From contig CAITIE010000069.1 of assembly GCA_903892355.1 (NCBI GenBank), forward strand, positions 1 to 64,000: a DNA stretch of 64,000 nt, given 5' to 3'. Of the stretch, positions 42,979-49,865 are shown piece by piece. The stretch's first letter is position 1, and every line of letters starts with the position of its first letter. This DNA comes from an uncultured Pirellula sp. Its GTDB lineage: Bacteria; Planctomycetota; Planctomycetia; Pirellulales; Pirellulaceae. Under the pieces are notes generated by a model that was not told the DNA's origin, did not search any database, and worked only from the letters and a program-made list of their open reading frames with translations. Both the position numbers and the translations under genes were made by a program.

Positions 42979-43006
42979 ACGTCCGATAATGTTTCTTATG
43001 TTCGGT
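42979..43006. other. dif: Candidate dif site (XerC/XerD recombination site)
   Basis: A 28-bp element with the dif layout. The left 11-bp arm is ACGTCCGATAA, the 6-bp centre is TGTTTC and the right 11-bp arm is TTATGTTCGGT. In the 17-base core from ATAA through TTATGTT it matches the E. coli dif, as I recall it, at 15 positions. The outer ends differ. It lies in non-coding DNA at the centre of the converging GGGCAGGG octamers. It is the only ATAA-N6-TTAT arrangement I found by eye between 41.5 and 46.8 kb. Function is inference. Confidence 0.65.
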
Positions 43007-43461
43007 TATGGCTTGAAAAATGCCTGGAAAAACAGGGTTTTGGCTTTGTGGGGCTTGGTTGGCGGCGTGTTGCGTTTGGGTTCCCTGCCGGTCGATGGGA
43101 GGTGTTGCTTGAATGCTTGGGGCAAGCCGCTGTGTGTCTGCGAACCGGGGGCTCAATCTTCCAAATCCAATTGCGAAGGCCGGCGTTGTTGAGGATCCGA
43201 CAGTGTGGTTATCGCCCAGTTGGTTGGTGCTCGGCTAGCTGGTTTTGCCGCTCGTTGCGGCTGCAAAAACCTCTCGTGGTTTCCCGTTTTCTGCTCAAAA
43301 TCGCCTGACCAGCTTGACGGCCAAAATTGCGTTTTTGGGACCGCCGAGCCCTCAGGCGGTTGCAGGAATCCTTGTGCGGCGGTTCCGCTCAAGTCATTCC
43401 CGTGCGATGATGGCGACTCGGGTTTTCGGATCGTGCCGCTTGTAATGCCGAGGAAACATCG

Positions 43462-44538
43462 TTGCTTCCGTCAAACTTTTCCGGCCTCGGCCCCGTGGAT
43501 CCTCCCGCTGACGGGCCGGCTTCCGGTGCGCTAGAGCCCGCCCAAAATCCCTCGCCGAGTCCCTCGGCGCGGAACGTCCTGACTATCATCGCAACGCTCT
43601 TGGTGATTTGGGGGTGCGGCTGGCTGATCCGAAACTTGGCTCGCTCCGATGAAGTCGCTCGGTTGGCGTCCATGATCCTGTTCGCCCCGGTGCCCGTGGT
43701 CTCCATTTGGTTCGGTTGGCGCACGCGATGGCGAATCGCAGACTGTCTCGCCGCTGCATTCTCGCTTCTGCTTGGATTCATAGTCTGGAACGGGATCATG
43801 CTCCAAGGCCTAGGCAATCCCTCGCAGCTTCGCGAGGTCATCTCTTTGAACGCTCTTCATTGGGTTCTGTTTGTGCTGGCCGGCGCCACAACCGCCCGAT
43901 GGATTCAGTGGGTCTCCCGAATCGGAATATGGTCTATGGCCGTTAGTGATGAGGAGCCCGAGACCAAGGCGTTATCGGTGATTCGGCTGATGGGGATAAC
44001 GGCTGCAGTAGCCGCGCTGGCGGTTTCCTATCGAGTGATCTTTAACGCTTCGATCGAGGAAGCCAAACCCTGGGTTGATATGGGGTTTCCAAATGGGGCG
44101 ACTCACTGGTACTCGTGGTTTCCGCTGCGTTCCAAAATCTGGGTTTCGGGAGCAATCGGTGGTCTGCTGATCGGAGTTCATTGGTTCGCGATCGTCGGGA
44201 TCCTTCGCTCGGGTTCGTACCGAATGGCCGGACTCGTGCTCTGGATCGTTGTCGCAGCCGGCCTTCGGTGGAGTGCGAATCAGATTTACTGGGGTGAGAT
44301 ACCGATCTTGGGTGATGGACCGATCCTGATCGATCTCGGCTTCCAGTCGCTGAGTGGAAGTTTAGCTTTTCTGCCAGTGCAGATCGCAATCCAAACGCTC
44401 GTCGAAGGAACCTTGCAAACCCTCATCACGTGCGCGTCAATCTATTGGTTGCGCGGTTTGGGTTATCGGATTGGGTTATCGGATTGGGCGAAGGGGCAGG
44501 GCCCCCCTGCCCTAGCCTTCCCTAGCGGGATGCAGTAG
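43462..44538 (+). CDS. Multi-pass membrane protein of unknown function
   Basis: A 358-residue protein with about eight hydrophobic helices from residue 38 on (VLTIIATLLVIWGCGWLIRNL; ASMILFAPVPVVSIWFGW; ALHWVLFVLAGATTARWI; and so on). It has a Pro/Ala-rich N-terminus. I recognise no family. The start is a TTG at 43462 with AGGA 7 bases upstream; no ATG is available nearby in frame. Its C-terminal tail (AKGQGPPALAFPSGMQ) is encoded by a palindromic pair of KOPS-like octamers, so the end of the protein may have been shaped by that DNA element. It is the first gene to the right of the dif-like site. Confidence 0.65.
   Translation: MLPSNFSGLGPVDPPADGPASGALEPAQNPSPSPSARNVLTIIATLLVIWGCGWLIRNLARSDEVARLASMILFAPVPVVSIWFGWRTRWRIADCLAAAFSLLLGFIVWNGIMLQGLGNPSQLREVISLNALHWVLFVLAGATTARWIQWVSRIGIWSMAVSDEEPETKALSVIRLMGITAAVAALAVSYRVIFNASIEEAKPWVDMGFPNGATHWYSWFPLRSKIWVSGAIGGLLIGVHWFAIVGILRSGSYRMAGLVLWIVVAAGLRWSANQIYWGEIPILGDGPILIDLGFQSLSGSLAFLPVQIAIQTLVEGTLQTLITCASIYWLRGLGYRIGLSDWAKGQGPPALAFPSGMQ
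44493..44512. other. Palindromic pair of KOPS-like octamers
   Basis: GGGGCAGGG (44493-44501, + strand) abuts CCCCCCTGCCC (44502-44512), so the two octamers point at each other and could form a hairpin. It is the exact place where the octamer orientation switches along the window. Confidence 0.65.
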
Positions 44539-44700
44539 TAACGCAGCAAGGAAAGCAAGGAATCAGAGATCACCAAGTGAACGGGGCCTGCAGAAACCCG
44601 GCTAGGCCCCTAGAAACCGGGCCTGCAGCGATTGCACTTCGGCGTGGCAAATGCCGAAATGCTCGAACGAAGTCAGTTACTGGAAGTCAGTTACTGGAAG

Positions 44701-45708
44701 CTAGACGCTGAAGGTATATCCGTGTTGGCTCACGGTGCCATCTTCGAGCTGCTCAAGGTACGAGCCCATTTTCCGAAACTTGTCATAGCGGCGTTCGAGG
44801 AGTGTTTCGGGATCGGTTTTGACCAATTGCTCCAGGGTTTTTGCAAGATAGTTTTTCAGGCGAGCCGCCATTTGGTGATGGTCTCGATGGGCGCCGCCGA
44901 GGGGTTCCTCGATGACATCGTCGACCACACCGAGTTGCGGCAAATGCTCCGAAGTGAATCGCAACACATCGGCCGCCTTAGGCGCATGCTGATGGCTCTT
45001 CCACAGGATCCCCGCGCAACCCTCGGGGCTGATCACGGAGTAATAGGCGTACTGCAGCATGGCGATGCGATCCCCGACGCCGATCCCGAGTGCGCCACCC
45101 GAGCCGCCTTCGCCGATGACGATACAAATGATCGGCGTTTTGAGTTGGCTCATCAGGAACATGCTTTCCGCAATCACTTGAGCTTGTCCTCGTTCCTCGG
45201 CGCCGATCCCTGGGTAAGCACCTGGGGTATCGATGAAGCAGATAATTGGGATGCCGTACTTTTCCGCTAGTTTCATCTTGGCCATCGCCTTGCGATAGCC
45301 TTCAGGGTGGGCGCAACCGAAATGGCAAGCGGCGCGTTCCTTAAAGGTTCGGCCCTTTTGGTGCCCGACCACCATGACTTTTTGGCGCCCCAGTTTGGCG
45401 AATCCAGTGAGAAGAGCTCGGTCGTCGCCAAAGAACTTATCGCCGTGCAATTCGATGAACTCATCGAAGGCTAGGTTCAAGTAGTCGCGGGTGTAAGGAC
45501 GGTCCTTGTGGCGAGAGACCTGGACGACTTGCCAAGGCGTCAGTTTCGAATAAATCTCTCGCGTCGTATCGGTCCAACGGCGTCGCAGTTGGCGAGCCAG
45601 TTCTTGCTGTTCCTCCGACGGGTTTGCGGCGGCTTCGATTTCGCCCAATTGCGTTTCGATATCCAGCATCGGTTGTTCGAATTCAAAGCCTTTTGCTGCG
45701 CTTGGCAT
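44701..45708 (-). CDS. accA: Acetyl-CoA carboxylase carboxyltransferase subunit alpha
   Basis: A 335-residue carboxyltransferase subunit that transfers the carboxyl group from biotin to acetyl-CoA, starting fatty acid synthesis. The N-terminal helical region (FEQPMLDIETQLGEIEAA...) leads to the crotonase-like core: LLTGFAKLGRQKVMVVGHQKGRTFKERAACHFG, FIDTPGAYPGIGAEERGQAQVIAESMF, GEGGSGGALGIGVGDRIAMLQYAYYSVISPEGCAGILWK. The length and motifs are full. The beta subunit gene accD is not in this window. A duplicated GTCAGTTACTGGAA (about 44669-44698) lies at its 3' end. Confidence 0.95.
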   Translation of the reverse strand: MPSAAKGFEFEQPMLDIETQLGEIEAAANPSEEQQELARQLRRRWTDTTREIYSKLTPWQVVQVSRHKDRPYTRDYLNLAFDEFIELHGDKFFGDDRALLTGFAKLGRQKVMVVGHQKGRTFKERAACHFGCAHPEGYRKAMAKMKLAEKYGIPIICFIDTPGAYPGIGAEERGQAQVIAESMFLMSQLKTPIICIVIGEGGSGGALGIGVGDRIAMLQYAYYSVISPEGCAGILWKSHQHAPKAADVLRFTSEHLPQLGVVDDVIEEPLGGAHRDHHQMAARLKNYLAKTLEQLVKTDPETLLERRYDKFRKMGSYLEQLEDGTVSQHGYTFSV

Positions 45709-45832
45709 GATCTTGAATGGGTTATTGGTAGAGTGCTAATTTGGAAAACGATGAAACGTCAATGAATTTATCGGGCTCCACAGTCAGACCGAAGCTTGAT
45801 CGAAGAACGCGGTCGACGTGGACGGAGACGGC

Positions 45833-46738
45833 CTAGGTCGGGGCGTCGATCCGGCCGCCTCCTTGGAAATCGTCGAACGGGTTTACATCCGGAATGCGAG
45901 GCGGCTTCTTAAAGATCGGTGTGCCTCGGAGCATTTTGAGGACATCCCACATGCTATCTGGCCGATCCTCAGGTTTCTTGGCAAGCATCTTTCGCACGAC
46001 TGCGTTGAACTCGGGAGTCACGTTTTCATTGCCGACGAGGATCGACGGGACCGATGCCGAAAGGTGTTTGCTCAAGAGTTCGTTGGGTGTGTTTCCGGTA
46101 AAGGGAGCGCGGCCCGTGATCAATTCATAGATCATGCAGCCCATCGAGTAGATATCGCTGCGCGGGTCCAAGGTTTGTCCTCGGATTTGTTCTGGGGACA
46201 TATAAGATCGCGTCCCTTCCACTTTGGTTTTACCAGCAAAGAGTTTGCCGAGTCCCGTTTTGACTTTTTTGGCGATCGTAAAGTCGATCATTTTGACTTC
46301 CCAATTCCGGCTCAAAAGAAAATTGTCAGGCTTGATATCGCAGTGGACATATCCCTTGGAGTGCAGGAAGTAGAGTGCCTCGGAGGATTGTTCGACGATG
46401 CTCGGCAACTGGTATGCGATGGATTCGGGGCCTTTTCGCATGGCCATTTTCAAGTTGAGTTCGCTGAAAAGTTCCAAAACGATGAACGGGGTTTCGGCAT
46501 CGGTTCGATACTCGATGAGTTTGATGATGTTCTTGTGGCTCATTGCTTTGGCCACTTCAAATTCATGCTTGAGGAACGCGATTTCCTCCTTGTTTCCTCG
46601 CTGTTCGGGGCGGAGTACTTTTAACGCAAAGTGGGCGTTGTCCTTGTCTCGAATCGCTTCCCAGACTTGGCAGGTGCTACCGAGTCGGATCAGTCGGGCG
46701 AGTCGATAGGAGCCGAGAAAGTCGCGAACCTTGACCAT
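45833..46738 (-). CDS. Cytosolic Ser/Thr protein kinase
   Basis: A 301-residue Hanks-type kinase without a membrane segment. The catalytic core spans about 10-270: a degenerate G-loop IRLGSTCQVWEA, ATP-binding Lys in FALKVL, catalytic CDIKPDNFLL (CD replaces the usual HRD), DFT (in KMIDFTIAKK) instead of DFG, and SPEQIRGQ. The HRD and DFG changes are notable and could mean an altered or weak kinase. The start at 46738 (MVKVRDFLGSYRL) is preferred; the longer frame to 46825 runs through a KOPS-like motif and is not conserved-looking. The gene stands alone. Confidence 0.78.
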   Translation of the reverse strand: MVKVRDFLGSYRLARLIRLGSTCQVWEAIRDKDNAHFALKVLRPEQRGNKEEIAFLKHEFEVAKAMSHKNIIKLIEYRTDAETPFIVLELFSELNLKMAMRKGPESIAYQLPSIVEQSSEALYFLHSKGYVHCDIKPDNFLLSRNWEVKMIDFTIAKKVKTGLGKLFAGKTKVEGTRSYMSPEQIRGQTLDPRSDIYSMGCMIYELITGRAPFTGNTPNELLSKHLSASVPSILVGNENVTPEFNAVVRKMLAKKPEDRPDSMWDVLKMLRGTPIFKKPPRIPDVNPFDDFQGGGRIDAPT

Positions 46739-47150
46739 ATTGAAGCTACTGCTTGTTGAGCTACTGCGGGGGCAAAAGGAATCAGGACCCCCCTGCCCTA
46801 CCCTGCATCGGGAACGCCGAGGCAAGTGAAACGGATGCCGATTGTGCCTTGGTATGCCGTTTCGATTGGAACTGCGTTTTCGCCTCGGAACATCGAGTCG
46901 AACACAGAAAGTTCGGGTCGAACACGGGATGGCCGAGGTACGAGCCTGGGGGCCGCATCTTCAGTACTATAGGCAAAACCCGCAAAATCCGAAAGGATTG
47001 ACCTTTCCGGCGACTCCCCTACATTCTCTCGCAATGCCACGTGGTTGGGCGAGTTCAGTCCCGGGGCGTATCGCGAAAAAAGCATCGCAACTCGAGCGTT
47101 GAGTGGCGTAAGTCGTATTCAAGTCCTTCTATTTCCAAGGAATCTATATC
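46739..47150. other. 412-bp divergent gap with a KOPS-like octamer
   Basis: No gene is supported. It lies between the divergent kinase and tpx genes and must contain both promoters. It includes one KOPS-like octamer (46788-46798). Confidence 0.5.
46788..46798 (-). other. KOPS-like octamer upstream of the kinase
   Basis: CCCCCCTGCCC, i.e. GGGCAGGGGGG on the minus strand, about 50 bases upstream of the kinase ATG. It points toward 43 kb. Confidence 0.6.
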
Positions 47151-47669
47151 ATGGCCCGTTCTGGAGTTATCACGTTCAAAGGTTCCCCAATGACCCTTCT
47201 CGGGGACGAACTCAAGGTGGGGAGTAGTTTGCCTGACTTTACCCTCCACTACTTCGAGGGTGGATTGAAGACCATTACGCCTAAGGATTTGGCCGGCAAG
47301 CCGACCATCATTTCCTCGGTTCCGTCTCTCGATACCGGGGTCTGTGCTATCCAAACCAAGAAATTCAACAGTGAATTGGCCGCCATGGAAGGAAAGATCA
47401 ACGCTGTTACCGCTAGCCGCGACCTACCGTTCGCCATGAATCGTTTCTGTGGCGCTGAGTCCATCAAGAACATGCGTGTCGGTAGCGATTACCAATCGGG
47501 GGATTTCGGAAGCAAAACTGGGCTTCTTATCGACGAGCTCAAGCTTCTTACCCGAGCGGTTATCGTTGCGGATGCCAATGGCAAAGTCGTTTATGTAGAG
47601 ATCGTTCCAGAAGTGACCTCAGAGCCCAATTACGATGCGGCGTTGAGTGCATTGAAGTCGATTCTCTAA
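47151..47669 (+). CDS. tpx: Thiol peroxidase (atypical 2-Cys peroxiredoxin)
   Basis: A 172-residue Tpx that reduces hydroperoxides with thioredoxin as donor. The peroxidatic cysteine is Cys65 in PSLDTGVCAIQTKKFN; the resolving cysteine is Cys100 in MNRFCGAE. The family's N-terminal pattern (ITFKGSPMTLLGDELKVGSSLPDF) and the C-terminal YVEIVPEVTSEPNYDAAL are present. The ATG has AAGGA about 10 bases upstream. The gene is alone and followed by a strong inverted repeat. Confidence 0.94.
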   Translation: MARSGVITFKGSPMTLLGDELKVGSSLPDFTLHYFEGGLKTITPKDLAGKPTIISSVPSLDTGVCAIQTKKFNSELAAMEGKINAVTASRDLPFAMNRFCGAESIKNMRVGSDYQSGDFGSKTGLLIDELKLLTRAVIVADANGKVVYVEIVPEVTSEPNYDAALSALKSIL

Positions 47670-47726
47670 ACCTGAGTGTTGGATCGATTTTCAAGAATTG
47701 AATTTGCGGGGGCGTAGAATGACCTA

Positions 47727-47764
47727 CCCCCCCTGCCCTCTGCTCTGTCCCCCCTGCCCTGCCC
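47727..47764 (-). other. Three KOPS-like octamers after tpx
   Basis: GGGCAGGG on the minus strand at 47731-47738, 47752-47759 and 47757-47764 in the short space after the tpx stop codon. All point toward 43 kb. Confidence 0.62.
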
Positions 47765-47789
47765 TGAGGCGTTGGGCCATGAAAACAAG

Positions 47790-47829
47790 AAGCTCTTACC
47801 TCGATGGATTGAAATCGAGGTAAGAGCTT
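47790..47829. terminator. 16-bp perfect inverted repeat between converging genes
   Basis: Arms AAGCTCTTACCTCGAT (47790-47805) and ATCGAGGTAAGAGCTT (47814-47829) with an 8-base loop. The flanking T-runs are short on both strands. It lies between the ends of tpx and the coiled-coil gene, where a bidirectional terminator is expected. Confidence 0.72.
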
Positions 47830-47927
47830 TAAACCAGATAAAAGCTTTAGATATAAGCCTTGCTGAAAGGGATACCGCGCATGTCTGCTTCGATTCTTCA
47901 AAGATCCGCGGTCTATTCATCAAAAAG

Positions 47928-48557
47928 TTAGTCTCGGTCGCGTTTCAGTTCGCCGGCAATACGTTTCATTTCGCCAGCCATACGCTCAACCATCTCACGC
48001 AATTCACGCATTTCTCGTTTGAGCTGCTCATTCTCTTCCATGAATCGTGCCATCGGGGCCCCTGGAGCGTTCGGTCCGGGTGGATTGAATCCTGGTTGCC
48101 GTTGATTTTGCATCGAACGCGCAAATGCTTCCTTAGCGTTGCCTAAGTCGTTTTCAATATCGTCGGCCTTGCGAGTGACCTCGTGAGCCATGTCGTGCAT
48201 TTCTGCCATCTTGAGGTTTTCGGCAGCGACTCGCAGGTGCTGAAGTCGTTTCGCAGTTCGTTCGAGCTTCTCGACTTGCTCAGCGTTCGGACGCCCTTGG
48301 CGGGCACGCTCGGGCGACTCTTTGCGATTTTGTCGTTCCGATTGACGTTCTAGCGCAGCCATCAATTCCGCGGCTTCACGTTTGCGCTGACGCGCTTGTT
48401 CAGGTTTTCCATTGTTTGCGAGTTCTTCCGATTCCTCACGCAGTTGTGCGATCTTGGCTTTGAGTTCTTCGCGTTCATCGGCATGCGAAGGTGCCGCATT
48501 CGATAGAAAGCATGCGGTGGAAACGAATGCGGATGCAATCCAAAGTTGGTAACGCAT
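47928..48557 (-). CDS. Secreted coiled-coil protein
   Basis: A 209-residue exported protein. The signal peptide is 1-26 (ending APSHADE). A Glu/Arg/Lys/Gln-rich helical chain follows, with heptad character throughout (REELKAKIAQLREESEELAN, NEQLKREMRELREMVERMAGEMKRIAGEL), interrupted by a Pro/Gly/Asn-rich loop (QPGFNPPGPNAPGAP) near 155-170. I recognise no named family. It may be a periplasmic scaffold or a Tol/Exb-associated protein, given that the gene upstream on the same strand is an ExbB/TolQ protein (inference). Confidence 0.7.
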   Translation of the reverse strand: MRYQLWIASAFVSTACFLSNAAPSHADEREELKAKIAQLREESEELANNGKPEQARQRKREAAELMAALERQSERQNRKESPERARQGRPNAEQVEKLERTAKRLQHLRVAAENLKMAEMHDMAHEVTRKADDIENDLGNAKEAFARSMQNQRQPGFNPPGPNAPGAPMARFMEENEQLKREMRELREMVERMAGEMKRIAGELKRDRD

Positions 48558-48731
48558 AAAGGATGGTCCTGGGTTGGGAGTGTAGGAGAGGCAAAGCCCA
48601 CTTGCACCGGAGCCTCGAGGTTCCGCGCGGGCGCGAGAGCAGGTTTTTGATTGCTCCCATGAAACGACTATACTTGGCGGAGGGAGTGGGTGACAAGGTC
48701 TGGGGCCGAGATAGGATTACGTCACAATAGG

Positions 48732-49676
48732 TTAAGACGGGGATTCCGTGCGTCGCGAAACAGGCGGGGCGTTTGGCGGGGGAACTGGAGATTTTCGCAC
48801 ATCGCGAGCAGCGAGCTCGCGGCCGATGATATCAAAGCGGGTTTTGCTTTCGAACGGTTCGAGGCTTCGGACCAATTCGCTCATCAGTTCTTCAATCCGG
48901 CCGAACACCTTGGTGATTTTACCTTCGAAGTAATGGGATGCGATGGCAGCGGGGATCGCAACAATCAAACCGGCAAGTGTTGTCACGAGGGCTTCGTAGA
49001 TCCCCACCGCCAAGAAGTCGGCTCGGTTTTGACCGGCGGTCAGTTGCGTCGTATCGTGGAAAGCTCGAATCAGACCCCACACCGTACCGAGCAATCCCAG
49101 CAATGGCGCGATGCCAGCTCCAAGGTTGAGCCACCTCACATTGGCATAGGCGCGATCGACTTGTCTCTGGGTCGCCTCGGTGACTGCGGTGGCGATTTCC
49201 GATTGGGGCCGGCCTGCTAGCACGATTCCCGATTTCGCGATCTCGGATGCGGCGCATCGAGACTCATTGCATACACGATACAGCTCCCGCGGATCGACTT
49301 TGCCGGAGCGAAGTGCGTTGGTCATCGATTTTCGAAACGAGTTGGGGAGAAGGCGTCCCGAGCGCAACCCGATCCAACGGTCGAACACAAACGTCACGAC
49401 AACCAAGCTGGTGACTCCGATCGGGATCATGAACACACCCCCGCGGATCAGCAGGTCGATGAAATCGATCCCCATTTGTTTTTTATCGACGGGGACTTCG
49501 GCGGCGATGGTTGTCGGTGTGGTCCCGAGAACTTCGTTGGATTGCCCAAAGCTCACTCCGCAGAAGCCAACGGTTAAAGCCAAGATCCCAACCATCAAAA
49601 GCAATTTGCCGCGGGCATGCAACGCCGTGAAAAGCAGCGAGCGAGTGCTCGCTGCATTGGTATTGTCCAAACGCAT
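48732..49676 (-). CDS. MotA/TolQ/ExbB-family proton channel
   Basis: About 314 residues. A signal-like or membrane segment is at about 18-42 (GKLLLMVGILALTVGFCGVSFGQ). Three further membrane segments carry the ExbB/TolQ pattern (GGVFMIPIGVTSLVVVTFVFDRW; ANVRWLNLGAGIAPLLGLLGTVWGLIRAF; ALVTTLAGLIVAIPAAIASHYF). The ATG at 49676 is chosen; the frame upstream to 49844 lacks protein character. It would form the channel with an ExbD partner. The two ExbD genes are 34 kb away at 14.6-15.5 kb, so the pairing is unproven. A Pro-rich C-terminal tail follows the last helix. Confidence 0.85.
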   Translation of the reverse strand: MRLDNTNAASTRSLLFTALHARGKLLLMVGILALTVGFCGVSFGQSNEVLGTTPTTIAAEVPVDKKQMGIDFIDLLIRGGVFMIPIGVTSLVVVTFVFDRWIGLRSGRLLPNSFRKSMTNALRSGKVDPRELYRVCNESRCAASEIAKSGIVLAGRPQSEIATAVTEATQRQVDRAYANVRWLNLGAGIAPLLGLLGTVWGLIRAFHDTTQLTAGQNRADFLAVGIYEALVTTLAGLIVAIPAAIASHYFEGKITKVFGRIEELMSELVRSLEPFESKTRFDIIGRELAARDVRKSPVPPPNAPPVSRRTESPS

Positions 49677-49865
49677 TTGGTCGCAAGCAGACCGTAAACC
49701 GGATCGCGATCGTGGTGGCACGCAATGCTCCTTTGTGACGACGAATAAAACAGGAACCCCAGTATAACCCAAGGCCGAAGACATCAAAATCAGAATCCGC
49801 GAGTGGGGATCGATCCTCTGAGCAGTAGCTCCCGGTTTATTCAAGGAAGTCTGGGTTGTTTCGGG

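Larger units (their letters stand above)
42561..43461. other. Gene-poor ~900-bp gap, putative terminus core
   Basis: No gene is well supported. It contains the dif-like site (42979-43006). The stretch 43021-43080 is strongly G-over-C and T-rich on the + strand (26 G against 8 C by my count). Apart from one weak frame (42581-42859), open frames here overlap each other on both strands without a recognisable protein. Confidence 0.6.

Noticed and set aside
42989-43192. A 67-codon open frame overlapping the dif-like site
   Set aside because: Its sequence is Gly/Leu/Cys-rich without a recognisable pattern, and it overlaps other equally long frames; treated as chance.
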